Shown: piece after piece, positions 21,657-32,565 of the stretch
Numbering within the stretch: position 1 is the stretch's first letter
How the letters are laid out: each line of letters starts with the position of its first letter
Source of the DNA: Orychophragmus violaceus
Lineage: Eukaryota; Streptophyta; Magnoliopsida; Brassicales; Brassicaceae
DNA: 64,000 nucleotides
NCBI GenBank assembly: GCA_030180135.1
Contig: CM058239.1
Span: 74,965,823-75,029,822 of the forward strand
Reading direction: 5' to 3'
Notes under the pieces: model-generated
The model's database searches: none
What the model saw: only the letters and a program-made list of their open reading frames with translations
Told to the model about the DNA's origin: nothing
Program-made: the position numbers and the translations under genes

Positions 21657-23648
21657 CTAATCATGAATAGCCACCAGCCCTAGTTTGCCAAAGACATGAG
21701 TGCAAACCTTAAGACTAGCAGCCTTAGTGAAGATATCCGCAAGCTGATCTTCACTCTTTGTGTAACAAGGCAGAATGGTTCCATCTTCAATCTTCTCCCT
21801 TACCTTGTGACAATCAATCTCAATGTGTTTGGTTCTCTCATGAAACACTGAGTTGGTTGCAATGTGAATAGCAGCCTGGTTGTCACAATGGAAGGTGATT
21901 GGACTAGATTGCTCTATGCCAAAGTCCTTAAGCAAAGCCTTCAGCCATGTTAACTCGGTTGCAAGCTTCCTCATGGCCCTATACTCAGCTTCAGCACTAG
22001 AACAAGATACCACCTTCTGCTTCTTTGTCTTCCAAGTCACCAAGTTGCCTCCAATGAAGGTGCAATAGCCGGTTGTTGATCTCCTATCACTCTTATCACC
22101 AGCCCAATCTGCATCACAATAGCCAACAATTTCTGTGCTATCATTCTTACCCATCCAAATGCCTTGTCCAGTTGATCCTTTGAGATATCTGAGTATCCTC
22201 TCGATCAAACTCCAATGATACACTGTGGGTGATTGCATATGTTGACTAACTTGATTCACAGCAAAGCACAAGTCTGGTCTTGTGAGAGTGAGGTAGATAA
22301 GCTTCCCAACCAGCCTCCTATACAATGAGACATCCTTGAACTTGACTTCATCTGATTTCTCCCCCTTTCTATTGACTTGGTAGCCATCTTCAAGAGGAGT
22401 CTTTGCAATCTTGAAATCAAGAATACTTGTTTTTGTCAACAAGTCCTTAACATACTTCCTTTGGGACAGAAACAATCCATCATTGAATCTGCAAACTTCA
22501 ATGCCCAAGAAGTACTTCAACTCACCAAGGTCTTTGATATCAAAGGAACTCTTTAGAAAATCCTTTGTGGATTGAATCCCATCATTATCACTTCCTGTGA
22601 TAATCAAATCATCCACATATATCAGAACCACCACCACTCCTTGAGCACTTTGAAGTGTGAACAATGTGTGATCAGATTGAGACTTCTTGAAACCATGGTC
22701 CATGAGTGTGTGACTGAGCTTATGGTACCATGCCCTTGGTGATTGCTTCAGGCCATAAATCGCCCTTCTCAGCCTCAATACCTCACCATCCTTACACAAG
22801 TGTTCCAATCCTGGTGGTGGAGTCATGTATACTTCTTCCTCAAGTTCACCTTGTAGAAAGGCATTCTTCACATCCATTTGCCACAGATTCCATGAGAGGT
22901 TTGTGGCTAAGCTCAATGTGACTCTCACTGTATGAAGTTTAGCCACTGGTGCAAAGGTATCTGTATAGTCTTCTTCATAGGTTTGAGTGAACCCCCTTGC
23001 AACTAGCCTTGCCTTGTACCTCTCAATGTCTCCATTGCTTTTATACTTGATAGTGAAGACCCATTTAGAGCTAACAGTCTTCTTCCTTTTTGGCAGCTTC
23101 TCCACAATCCAAGTGTGGTTCCTTTCCATAGCTTCTTTCTCATCCTTTACTGCATCCATCCAAACCTTGATACCCTCAGCCTCTTCATAAGTCTTAGGAA
23201 CCTGGTTTAGCTCAATCTTTCCAAGAAAGGCCTTGTGACTAGATGGTAGCAAGTCAATAGAACAAGTAGACTGGCTAGGATGAGCTACTGCTTGGTTGTT
23301 GTAGAAGACTCTTGTCTTCATCCATTCTGATGGATCTTTCTTTTCCCTTGTGCTTCTCCTTAGTTGCTGAACCTGTTGATCAACCACCTCCTCATTACCC
23401 ACTGCCTCTTGATAAACCATCTCATCCTCATTCATATCCAAGTCCACTTGGTTCTGATCTTGAGGTAGAGTGTCTTCATGGGCTTGAGCCGGTTCATGTG
23501 TGTGTGTTGCTGGTTCAGTATCCTCTTGTTGAGCTTCTTGGGTAGTTGTTTCAGGCTTCTCTGGCCGTGGGGTATCATTTCCCAAGTGATCCAACAAGTA
23601 CTTCAAACTTGTAGCCAAATCAGAAGGTGATCTTGAGAGATCCTTCAA
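21657..23648 (-). CDS. pol of copia C2: integrase end, reverse transcriptase, RNase H
   Basis: This is an uninterrupted 663-residue stretch. It starts in the proline- and glutamate-rich linker after integrase. The RT has WQMDVKNAFLQGELEEEVYM, AIYGLKQSPRAWYHKL and the catalytic YVDD at 22608-22619. RNase H shows YCDADWAGD, SSAEAEYRAM and CDNQAAIHIA, with all usual acidic residues. The end lies about 150 bases before the LTR. It would copy the element RNA into DNA. A small break at about 23650 separates it from the integrase frame, so the first methionine is not a natural start. Confidence 0.88.
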   Translation of the reverse strand: MKDLSRSPSDLATSLKYLLDHLGNDTPRPEKPETTTQEAQQEDTEPATHTHEPAQAHEDTLPQDQNQVDLDMNEDEMVYQEAVGNEEVVDQQVQQLRRSTREKKDPSEWMKTRVFYNNQAVAHPSQSTCSIDLLPSSHKAFLGKIELNQVPKTYEEAEGIKVWMDAVKDEKEAMERNHTWIVEKLPKRKKTVSSKWVFTIKYKSNGDIERYKARLVARGFTQTYEEDYTDTFAPVAKLHTVRVTLSLATNLSWNLWQMDVKNAFLQGELEEEVYMTPPPGLEHLCKDGEVLRLRRAIYGLKQSPRAWYHKLSHTLMDHGFKKSQSDHTLFTLQSAQGVVVVLIYVDDLIITGSDNDGIQSTKDFLKSSFDIKDLGELKYFLGIEVCRFNDGLFLSQRKYVKDLLTKTSILDFKIAKTPLEDGYQVNRKGEKSDEVKFKDVSLYRRLVGKLIYLTLTRPDLCFAVNQVSQHMQSPTVYHWSLIERILRYLKGSTGQGIWMGKNDSTEIVGYCDADWAGDKSDRRSTTGYCTFIGGNLVTWKTKKQKVVSCSSAEAEYRAMRKLATELTWLKALLKDFGIEQSSPITFHCDNQAAIHIATNSVFHERTKHIEIDCHKVREKIEDGTILPCYTKSEDQLADIFTKAASLKVCTHVFGKLGLVAIHD

Positions 23649-23654
23649 ACCTTC

Positions 23655-24870
23655 TCAATCCTTCTCCTCATAGTATCTCTGCCCCTCAATGAACTTAACA
23701 TCCCTTGAGACATAGGTCCTGTTGTTGCTTGGATCAAAACACTTGTAGCCCTTCTGAGTTGTGGAGTATCCAAGGAACATACACCTTGTGCTTTTAGCAT
23801 CTAGCTTATTCCTTTGATCTCCTGAGATATACACAAAGCAAACACAACCAAACACACGTAAGTGTCCAATAAATGGTTTGGTTTTGTTCAATACCTCATA
23901 TGGTGAAATGTCTTGAAGGACTCTAGTTGGGATCCTATTGATGAGATAACAAGCTGCCAAGACTGCATCTCCCCAAAATCTCTTAGGAACATTGGTGTGG
24001 AACATCATAGACCTAGCAACTTCCATGAGATGCCTATTCTTCCTTTCAGCCACACCATTTTGTTGAGGAGTATGTGGACAGCTTGTTTGGTGTAGGATCC
24101 CACATTTGTTCAAGTGAGCTTTGAATCTTTGGCTTGTGTACTCTCCTCCATTATCTGACCTAAACACTTTGATCTTGGCATTAAACTGATTAGTAACATT
24201 GTTTTGAAAATTCAAAAATGCATCAAACACCCTATCTTTAGATGGAAGCAATGTTACCCAAGTATATTTTGATTTTTCATCTATGAAAGTCACAAAGTAC
24301 TTGTTCCTATCTCTAGAAAGACAAGGTGAAGTCCAAACATCAGAGTGCACAAGATCAAAGCAATATTCATAAATAGTAGTTGATTTAGGAAAGATAGTTC
24401 TACAATGTTTGCCAAGAATACAAGCTTCACAAGTTGAATGATCAAAGCTAACATTAGGCAACATTAAGTTCAAAGCACGAGCATGAGGATGTCCTAGTCT
24501 AGCATGCCATAGGACATTTTGATTGAAAGAAAAACAGGATTTAAAAGCTAAAGTATCCGAGTTTCTTGGAGAAGTGTCTTCAAGGAGATAAAGCTCATCT
24601 TGTGTACCACCTCTTCCAATAACCTTTCCATTTAATATCCTGAAAACAAACTTCATTAGGCCCAAAGATAACATTGCAATTCAAGTCTTTAGTGATCCTT
24701 TTAACCGACAGCAAGTTAGACTTAAACTTAGGAACATAGAATGCATCACTTTCCTTGTTAAACAATCTCAACTTTCCTGTACCTATTATTGGAATCCCTT
24801 GACCATCAGCTATAGTTACTCTTCCTAGGGAAGGTTTAATGTTCTCCAACAACTTAGCATTACTAATCAT
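23655..24870 (-). pseudogene. Protease tail and integrase of copia C2
   Basis: Two overlapping frames (24595-24870 and 23655-24674) join the protease tail (FYVPKFKSNLLSVKR) to integrase. Integrase shows WHARLGHPHARAL and CEACILGKHCR (HHCC), HSDVWTSP with the first aspartate, FRSDNGGEY with the second, and TPQQNGVAERKNRH with the glutamate. All three catalytic acids are present. A frameshift near 24620-24660 and one near 23650 are the only breaks. Confidence 0.82.
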
Positions 24871-24882
24871 ATAGTGAGAAGC

Positions 24883-25903
24883 TCATGAATCTACTACCAA
24901 CTTATGATCAGTTTTAGCAAGCAATTTATGAGAAAACAAAGAGATACCAGAGAGCTTAGAGGCATAAGCCTTGATGAGGTCCTCAAGGTCACTCTTCCTA
25001 ACATACTCAGTGGCTGTGTAGAGTGCAAGCTCCCCTCCTTGAGCTGAAGTAGAAGCAGGCTCATTCACAGCTTCTTGAGAGATGTTTGCATTTCCCTTGA
25101 GTCCTTGAACTTGGCTGGTTTGAGGTGGGGATGAAGGATCCAACACTTATCCTTGGAGTGGCCTTTCCTCTTGCAATGTTCACAAGCAGCAACCTTCTTC
25201 TCCTCTGGTTTGAAACCGGCTTTGTTGGCAGTCACCAACTCCCCCTTTCCTCCAAACAAACCAATGTTTCCTTGCTCCTTTTGGATCCTTGAGCATACCT
25301 CTTCAAAATCAGGGAGTGTAGTCTCTCTTAGGATCTTCATTATAGCATCATTGTAAACCGGATTCAAGTTGAGTAGAAGACCAAAGATCTTGTCTTGCTC
25401 CTTTCTCTCATTGAGAATCTTAGGGTCCATAGTACTTGGTCTTAGCATCTCAAGTTCAGACCATGCTGAGGAGAACTTCCCAAGATACTTAGTAAAGTCA
25501 TGATCTTCTTGTCTTAGCTCACTGATGGCCTTCTTCACCTCATACACCCTGCTCAGATTAGATACATCCCCATAAATCTTCTTAAGAGTGTCCCACAGTG
25601 ACTTGGCTGTCTCACAATGAGAATAAGCCTCAAGGATGGATGGGTCAAGAGAGTTTTGGAGAAAGCCAAGCACCAGCTGATCTTCTTGAAACCATTTAGC
25701 TTCTGCCTTCTTGGTTTCCTCATCCTTCTTCTTGGTTACATCTTCTTCAGTTGGAGTTTTGCCCTCCAAGATGTGATCCCACAAACCTCTTCCACAAATG
25801 GCAGTCTTGATGGTCCTTTGCCAAGTCCTATAGTTGATACCTTTGAGCATAACGGGATGACAGTAGGCCTCAAGCTTGAGCTGATGTGAGCAGAGTCTTC
25901 CAT
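24883..25903 (-). pseudogene. gag and protease start of copia C2
   Basis: The probable start is MEDSAHISS at 25903. One frameshift near 25865 leads into the main frame (25065-25850) with the copia gag core, FTKYLGKFSSAWSELEML and a zinc knuckle CEHCKRKGHSKDKC. A second shift near 25100 leads to the frame 24883-25146, which ends at a stop near the protease active-site region. These few lesions contrast with the almost identical LTRs, so they are recent or were carried by the parent copy. Confidence 0.8.
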
Positions 25904-26181
25904 GGTGAGAGAGAGATGAAGCAAGCGTTAGGGTTTCTGGGCAGAGAAGGAGTGAGAAGCGTTAGGGTTTTAGGCAGAGGAGAAATGTTGATGAAGGGAA
26001 CCAGTATCAAGAAGATTTTGGGGCAGGAAGAGTATAAGAACCGTGGGTTTTTATGACAGAGATTAGGGACAGAGAGTATTAGGGATTTTAGGGCAGAGAG
26101 TGATGAGAACTTAGAGAATAATGGAATTAGAACCAAGAGAATTATGAAACAAAAGAGAGAATCAAGAGAATAGAGATCTAT
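25904..26181 (-). other. Leader of copia C2
   Basis: This is untranslated DNA between the primer site and gag on the minus strand. On the + strand it has several AGGGTTTTAGGCAGAG-like short repeats (around 25930, 25965 and 26085). No gene is seen. Confidence 0.5.
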
Positions 26182-26193
26182 GCTCTGATACCA
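26182..26193 (-). other. Primer-binding site of copia C2
   Basis: On the minus strand this reads TGGTATCAGAGC, directly next to the 5' LTR at 26194. It is the tRNA-Met type. Confidence 0.9.
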
Positions 26194-26640
26194 TGATAGT
26201 TTTGGAGATTAAACATTAGGGTTCTTGAGTAGAATGAGGCGCAAAGTTAGAGAGAAAGAGAGAGTCTCAAAACCCTTAACATTCATTTTGAGGTTACAAG
26301 ACATTATATAGGTGATTCAGCCTTACAATGGTTTAACCTAATAGAGAAAGGGACAAAATGCATAATAAAACAATAAGGACAGCATCTTCTGAACCATGGC
26401 AGGTTTGGCAGGAGAGAGAGAGGGTGTGGACCACTTGTGGTCCTCACCATTGGCGCCATTCTTCCTACAAACTCCTAACGGCTCTATTGCTCCTCCTTGT
26501 CCCAAATTATGCACATTACTTGAATGATCATTTTCTGATCATAACTAGATGTCCCCATCTTTGCACTTTATCAATGTGCAAGTCTTGTGCACTTTTAGAT
26601 AATGCACAGCCTTAACATCTTGATCTCATCATGATCAATA
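26194..26640 (-). repeat. 5' LTR of copia C2
   Basis: This is the 447-base partner of 21058-21504. A minus-strand TATA-like CCTATATAATG lies at 26302-26312. The target duplication GTTTC follows. Confidence 0.93.
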
Positions 26641-26645
26641 GTTTC

Positions 26646-26888
26646 AAATAGAAATATGATTACAAAAGTAGTCAGGCTTTTTATTACAGCTTAATAGTTA
26701 AAGGGAACTATGGAGTATACAACAGAGGATCAGTTGGAGTTATTGAGGTAGTTTGTGCGTCATGTTTTTTCTCAATCTTACCTTAGTCATAACTGGCTTC
26801 AGTTTTAAAAGTTTCTCCTGAATATCTTTTTTAATGTTCCAAGATAGTGTAACTCACTTTCGGTTTTATGTTTATTTTTCCCTCATAG
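26646..26888 (+). other. Host DNA upstream of the PP2A exons
   Basis: This is probably intron. It ends in a pyrimidine-rich stretch and CTCATAG. The fusion point between the p23 and PP2A pieces must lie here or in 20976-21057. No exon is recognised. Confidence 0.4.
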
Positions 26889-27323
26889 GACATCTGTGAG
26901 CAGTTCAATCACACTAACAATTTAAAATTAATCGTGCGAGCGCAGTTGCTGGTTATGGATGGACTCAATTAGGCACATGTAATACAATCTGAATCCTCTT
27001 CCAAGTATAAATTAGCCACAGCTTAATCTGAGATTATTTGCTCACTTGTTATTACAAATATATTATTGTCGATAGGAGAAAAAGGTAGTTACAGTTTTCA
27101 GTGCACCTAAACATTGCTATGGCTGTAGAAACATGGCCTTGATTTTTGAGGTTGATGACTGCAGAAACCACACGTTCATTCAGGTACGAACAAACAATCT
27201 TCATGTTAGACCTCGTGCCTGAGGGGAAAGAAAACTAACAGTGTTTAAATCATGAAACAGTTCGAACTAGCCCCGAGGAGAGAACCACGCACAACCCAAA
27301 GGACACATGCCTACTTCCCATAA
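26889..27323 (+). pseudogene. Last three exons of a PP2A catalytic subunit gene
   Basis: Exon 1 (26889-26978) follows a CTCATAG acceptor and reads DICEQFNHTNNLKLI up to LVMDGLN-stop-AH, with a TAG where the family has tryptophan. An intron (GT at 26979, AG at 27074-27075) separates it from exon 2 (27076-27183), which reads EKKVVTVFSAP, then CRNMALIFEVDDCRNHTFIQ. A second intron leads to exon 3 (27261-27323), FELAPRREP to a terminal YFP-stop, the place of the conserved DYFL tail of PP2A. The enzyme is a Ser/Thr phosphatase, but the fragment lacks the metal-binding core, has a stop and has lost the Leu end. It lies on the same strand as the p23 piece. Retained introns show a DNA-level copy. Confidence 0.85.
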
Positions 27324-27468
27324 ACACAACTCAGGTCCTTTCTCTCAGCTGCCTAAGTCCGGTTGTTGATCTTTTAAGATCACTGCTTATTCTATTTGGT
27401 TCAACTTCATCTAGTGTTCCAGCTTGCTTCTCTCTTAATGTCGATTTAGCCCTCTCCCTTGGAGAACT
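27324..27468 (+). other. Host DNA, likely PP2A 3' flank
   Basis: This short CT-rich stretch follows the PP2A stop and ends with the target duplication GAACT (27464-27468) of element E1. It continues at 35654. Confidence 0.4.
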
Positions 27469-27872
27469 TGTTGTTACGGAAATTCGACCTAGTCAATATT
27501 ACGGGCTACGATCTGAAATGTCTGAACTACGAGGTGAAATAAAAATGTAAAGTGAGGTCGAAATGATTCTTTATTGATCTTAAGGCCGGAGCCGAGCTAT
27601 GAACAGGATGGTACGAGGTGTGAATCCGTCGAATGACGTGCTCACTAAGCAATGCTTGAGGTCGGAGCTTTATAGAAGTAGCTCGGCCTCTCGCAAGTTA
27701 CAATCTGTCCCAAATAAAGAGCGAAGGGTCCTATTTATAGTGCTAGGGTGCTGACTTCTCTTTGGGCCGTTGACTCCTTCGCGGGCTTATCTTCTTGGGC
27801 CGACATTGAGTGTAAATGATTTAGACGAGATTTCCAATGGGCTTTGGATGGGTGTTAAACCCATATCCAACA
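27469..27872 (-). repeat. 3' LTR of element E1
   Basis: This 404-base LTR is followed by ATTAGTCT and a C run at 27881-27891, the complement of the polypurine tract. Confidence 0.92.
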
Positions 27873-28164
27873 ATTAGTCTCCCCCCCCCCCTTAGTTCGT
27901 CGAGCCGTGATGCTGAGGTCGGCGAATTTTCTCAAGAATTTTTAAGTCAGGCGGAAATCTTGTTGGGGTCGTTTACATTTGATTGTTATGTCCTTTTGGC
28001 ATTCTGTATTTTAACGCACATGTCGTGATGTCACTGGGGAACAGGAAAGTGCTAACGGTCGTATGGAGGAGAGGTTGTTGCGTGTCACCTGCAACGTCAT
28101 ATGAGCAACTGTCGAGCCTTGGGATCTGTCTAAAGGTAATGATGATGTTCCCTGGGTGTCGGCT

Positions 28165-28185
28165 GACGGTCACTAGTATAAGTAT
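28165..28185 (+). promoter_or_regulatory. Possible TATA box of the antisense gene in E1
   Basis: AGTATAAGTATTT lies about 75 bases before the ATG at 28249 and is followed by a CT-rich leader. The equivalent gene of E2 has CATAAATAG in the same place. This is an inference from position only. Confidence 0.4.
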
Positions 28186-28248
28186 TTTCCGAAGGAGGGT
28201 TTCTCTTTGCTCTTTCCTGCTTTCGTCCCGTCTTTCGTTTTTTCTTTG

Positions 28249-30368
28249 ATGAGTTCTTCGTCTGATTCCTCTTCTTCTAGTAGTGATAGTGATGATGAAG
28301 GTTCGTTTGTCTCCCTGGGGACGGATTCCCCTTTCCTGAAGGTGTCTGCTGAATATGAGGGGTCGCAAGATCGTGGGAGGAGCTCGTCTTCCGTACGTCG
28401 CCATCTGCGTTTTGATATCCCGGAGTTTCAGGTCAAGAGTTCTGATTTGGACATCATCCGTGAGGTGCCTAAGGCAAGAAAGGTTTTGGTGACTCGCGAG
28501 ATTCGGAGGTCTATATGTAAGCAAGCGACTTTGGACGAGATCGTGAAGGTCCATGCGCGTGTTCCTGGTGTCGTGCTTCGTCTACCGGCCATGGATGAGC
28601 GGCCATGGTCAGTTCCTGACGGGTTGATTTATCTTTATGATTGCTGGTTTGTGAAATGCCACCTTTGGTTCCCTCTCCCTAAACTTCTGATAGGTTATTG
28701 TGAACAGCGTCAAATCGCTCTCTCCCAACTTTGCCCGGCCGCAGTTCGTAACATGGTGGCCGCCTTGTTGCTTGGTGCTGAGGGAAGGGTCGATGTGACC
28801 CTTCGAGAAAGTGTTGAGGATTTCTGCAAACAAGACGATCACCGGTACGCGTTATGTCTCGGCAAGGAGTCGGTATGGGCTTAAGCTTGTTTTTGGTGCG
28901 GTGAGCAAGATATCTGACTGGCAGGATAGGTATTTTTTCACGAAGGTTAATGATGCTTTGGTCCCTGATAGCCGCAGGTTGTTCCGGTCATCGTGGAATT
29001 ATGCTCATGGTATAGTCTCTATCCTCCCCTCTCTTTTTTTTTTTTTACTTCTCCTTCCTTTCCTTCTTGAGTACTTCTTCGCCTCTTCTTTTTTTTTTTT
29101 TAGATCGCCGTTCGTTCAGCGCTCCTTATCCGACGGATTTTCCTTTGGGTTTGAGGAAGCTGAACTCGCTTTGTCCTTTGATATGGCCCGACGTTAATAT
29201 GGATAGGATTCGACGGTGTTTTTCCCGCATAGACGCCGGTGCTGCTAAGTGGGAGCTCAAGGAAAAATGGTCGCCCAGGAATATGCCGGCTAGTGTCCGG
29301 GATGGTGTTGTTGACGGTGATTGCTCTACATCGAGGGTGAAGAGGGTGAAAACAGATAAGGTTTGTCTGTCCTCTGTTCCTAAGACCAAACCGTTGGTGC
29401 GTGCTAAAGCGGTTGACTTTTCGGTTCGTTTCGAGTATTCTTGTTACGAGGAAATTGTAAATGATGCTGATGCGTGTGTTCGATTTCTCCGATCGGTAGG
29501 GTCGAGTTCGTCGAATAGTCGTCTTCCTGTTTCCGCATCCTTTCGATCTGACCTTCATCGTAAGGTCGGATGTTCTCGTATTCGGGTAGGATTTTTCCTC
29601 TTCTTTTATGTGTCTTTGTTTTTTCACTTTTCTCCCTTCCTTTGCTATGAGTTTTAGTTTTGATGTCAGGCTCTTCTGGATGAGAATCGGCTGACTAATG
29701 CTTATGAGTAAGAGATCAAGGCACTTAAACTTGAGAAAGAGAGGCTTGGGTAGAAGCTGCTTGAGGCGCATGTGAAGGTTCGCGAGCTTGAGGGAGTTAG
29801 CGATGCTCTTCGCTGTGAGAAGAGGATGGTTGAGGGTCTCGAGTTGAGGGTTGCTGATTCTTTGCGGGAGAAGGACGTGTTACTTGCTGCCCAAGTTTCT
29901 CATCGGTTAGAATGTGATAAAGTGCGTATGTCCTGTGCTAGTGAGGTCGCTCGATTGAGGGCCGAGGTTTTTGGTAAGGCGGAGGCTCGTTTGACGAAAA
30001 TTAGAAGGGCCAGGGAGGAAGATGCACGTTCCCGGGATAAATTTCTAGAGCTGAACCAAGTCGTTTCAGTTTTAGCGTCGTATCGGCTCTTAGCTGATGG
30101 TGGTTTGGATGTTCCGGCATCGAAGATCGAGCGACTGATTGCTGACGAGAAGATTCTCCGGGAGGAGTTTTACTCAATGGATTATACTGAGCTTTTTGAG
30201 AGGGACCTTCGTATGACTCCTTTAGGTAGCCGAGATCGTCGTAGGGATATTTTAGCAGGCCGTTTTGTATGGTACGTGCATGGTTCGAACGAGGGGATCA
30301 TTACTGCGGATGATGCGCGAGGCTTCGTGGTGAAGGGCTTGTCCCTATGGAGGAGTGTTAGGCTTTAA
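28249..30368 (+). pseudogene. Antisense extra gene of E1 (plant 'putative gypsy type transposon' family)
   Basis: The start is an ATG after a CT-rich leader. The N-terminal part is a serine/aspartate-rich tract. The conserved part follows (WSVPDGLIYLYDCWF, PLPKLLIGYCEQRQIALSQL, WQDRYFF), matching the E2 gene (PLPDLLISYCHRREIAISQL, WQRYYFY). It resembles the domain often annotated as 'putative gypsy type transposon' in plants. A one-base shift lies near 28862. Two introns are supported because splicing keeps the frame: 29010-29103 (GT...T-rich...AG) and 29586-29669. The last part (29670-30368) is a coiled coil rich in Glu, Arg and Leu. Stops at 29709-29711 and near 29751 disable it. The function in Tat elements is not established. 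Confidence 0.75.
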
Positions 30369-30487
30369 TTTTGTTTCTCTCTTTTCTTTTGTTTGGTCCG
30401 TTATGAATCATGTTTGTACTTTGCCTTTCTTTTATCAATGAATGCGAACGGTTATGTTCTTTGTTCTTAGTTTTTATGCATTTGTAA

Positions 30488-30925
30488 GAGCGGTATTGTC
30501 ACCGGATTATCCTGTTAGTGACTTTTAGGGGCGAGTACCTGCTCGGTTTATCCTGTAGCCTATATTTTTTTGTAGGGGTGCGGGCGACTGCCGGCTTATC
30601 CCGTGATAACCTTTAGGTGCAAGTACGTGCTTGGCTTATCCTGTGGTCGTTTCTAGGTGCGGTGCTGTTGCTGGCTTATCCTGTATATGATTTTTAGGTG
30701 CGAATTTGGCTTATCCTGTGCTTGTCTCGGAGGGGCGAGTACGTACTCGGCTTATCTTGTGGCCTATTGGAGGTGCGGATTTGATGTCGGCTTATCCTGT
30801 GATTCTTTTTTGGGGGCGAGCTCGGGCTCGGCTTATCCCGTGTATTTATATTTTTAGGTGCGAGTACGTGCTCGGCTTATCATGTGGAAGTCTTGTTTGA
30901 ACAGTATGTGCGAGCAGGTGTTTAG
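30488..30925 (+). repeat. Degenerate tandem repeat downstream of the E1 antisense gene
   Basis: About ten imperfect units of 35-60 bases share a core like GCGAGTACGTGCTCGGCTTA followed by TCCTGTG. Clear copies lie near 30530, 30575, 30617, 30657, 30697, 30732, 30772, 30815 and 30858. A repeat with the same core in reverse complement follows the antisense gene of E2 (42516-42655). Confidence 0.85.
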
Positions 30926-31258
30926 CTTACATGGTTTGTTCAGATTTTGACTTTTTGAGGGTCTGGGCCCGGCTTGGTCCGCGACGCGCGTTGGTCGCCT
31001 TTTTTTATGCAATGCATTGTTCTCACCGATCGTTTGGCCAGAACGTCGGTGAGCGTAAGGCAATGTAGGCGGTTTTGTAGAGAAAGGTTTAAGAGATTTT
31101 TTATTGAAGTAGCTGGACCTCTTTAATGAGACTGCCTACATACCCTCCGAGGAGGAATCAAGCCAATCGCAGTTCGTTTTCACATGGACATATATATATA
31201 TATATATGTATATATATGAATATATATCTGCTTCCCCTTCCTTTTCTTCTCTTTTTTT
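30926..31258. repeat. Spacer of E1 with an AT microsatellite
   Basis: No gene is seen here. A run of AT dinucleotides interrupted by single bases lies at about 31189-31227, between the repeat tract and the integrase end. Confidence 0.6.
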
Positions 31259-32376
31259 TTAATAATAATATCGCTTGAGTGTGTTTGCGTTCCACGATCT
31301 GGGTATTGCTTCGCCATGCATGGTAACGAGCTCGTATACTCCTGGCTTCACGACTTTTGAGATGATATATGGGTCTTCCCAGTTTGCGCCGAGTTTACCT
31401 GCTCGATAGTCTCTGGTGTTTTCGAACACCTTTCGTAAGACGAGGTCTCTGTCGTTGAAATGTCTTCCTTTAAACTTCTTGTTATAGTAGCGCGTGGCTT
31501 GCTGCTGGTAGTTTTGGATTCTTAGGAGCGCCTGGTCGCGCTTTTCTTCGGCGTGATCGAGGTGGTCTATGATCATGTGGTTATTGAGATCTTCATGTTC
31601 CGGTGCGTGTTTGCGTCTGATTGTGGTATGCTGGCTTCGCTTAGTGCCATAGCTTCCATCCCGTGTGACAATGAGAAAGGGGTTTGACCCGTTGCTCGTC
31701 GTGGGGTCGTTATGTGCGACTATAGCACTCTGTCGAGCTCATCGGCCCAGACTCCCTTTTTGCTTTCGGGGCATTTTTTGAGCCCGTCGATGATTGTTTT
31801 GTTCGTGGCTTCGGCCTGTCCGTTTCCCTGAGGATAGCGAGGTGTTGATTTGCTCAGGCGAATCTTCCATCTTGCGCAGAAACCCTCAAAGACACTTGAT
31901 ATGAATTGCGATCCGTTGTATGTCACGATCTCGTATGGCAGGCCGTGGCGGCAGATGATATATTTCCATACGAATTTATGTACGTCGAGATCTCGTATGC
32001 TGGCGTATGATTCAGCCTCTACCCACTTGGTGAAATAATCCGTCATTATGATGAAGAATTTCTTTTGCCTGGAAGCCGGCATGGGACCCATTATATCCAT
32101 TGTCCATCGCATGAACGGATAGGGGGCGGCTGAGGTGGTTAAGAGTTCGGCGGGCTGGTGTATATCTGGCGCATACCGTTGGCATTTTTTGCAACGGGCA
32201 ACGTATTTTTTGCAGTCCGCTACCATCGTCTGCCAGAAGTGTCCTTGTCTTTTGATTTTTGTTGCGAGTGTCCGTCCGCTGGAATGATTTCCGCCGGCTC
32301 CTTCATGCGTTTCCTCCAGTACCCATTTGATTTCTTCTCCGCTGATGCAGCTTAGCAGGGCCTTTGATGTGCTCAC
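31259..32376 (-). pseudogene. Integrase of element E1
   Basis: Reading the minus strand, the HHCC zinc domain shows ETHEGAGGNHSSGRTLA and CKKYVARCKKCQ. The core has MRWTMDIMGPMP with the first aspartate. At the second site the sequence is TYNGSQF, so the catalytic aspartate is tyrosine. NGQAEATNKT carries the glutamate. A stop near 31718 and a frameshift precede the C-terminal part (31259-31576), which has VLRKVFENTRDYRAGKLG and PRSWNANTLKRYYY. The protein would be inactive on two counts. Confidence 0.85.
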
Positions 32377-32565
32377 GCGGTACAGTTTTCCATCTTTTGC
32401 TATGTAGTGAGCGCATCTTGCTTTAAGACGTCGGGCCGCCCATCTATTCTCCGGGGTGGTTCCTTCCAGGATGTAGGTTGTAATCTCGTCTCTCCAATCA
32501 CTCGCTTGTTCAGAGGCTTCCTTTGTGGCGGAACCGTCTGCTTCGTCGGAGTCATCTATCCTATC

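Larger units (their letters stand above)
21058..26640 (-). mobile_element. Copia element C2, young and nearly intact
   Basis: This minus-strand Ty1/copia element of 5583 bases has LTRs 21058-21504 and 26194-26640. The target duplication GTTTC is at 21053-21057 and 26641-26645. The LTRs differ at only one noticed position (GCGCAC versus GTGCAC near 21450/26586). Gag, protease, integrase, RT and RNase H are all present, broken only by a few small frameshifts and single stops. It sits in the intron-like DNA beside the p23 fragment. On the element's own strand its ends are TA...CA rather than TG...CA. Confidence 0.95.

Noticed and set aside
26889..27323. A functional PP2A catalytic gene
   Set aside because: Only the last three exons are present, with a stop in place of a tryptophan and an altered C-terminal tail.
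31189..31227. The AT dinucleotide run as a promoter
   Set aside because: It is an interrupted microsatellite with no gene start next to it on either strand.
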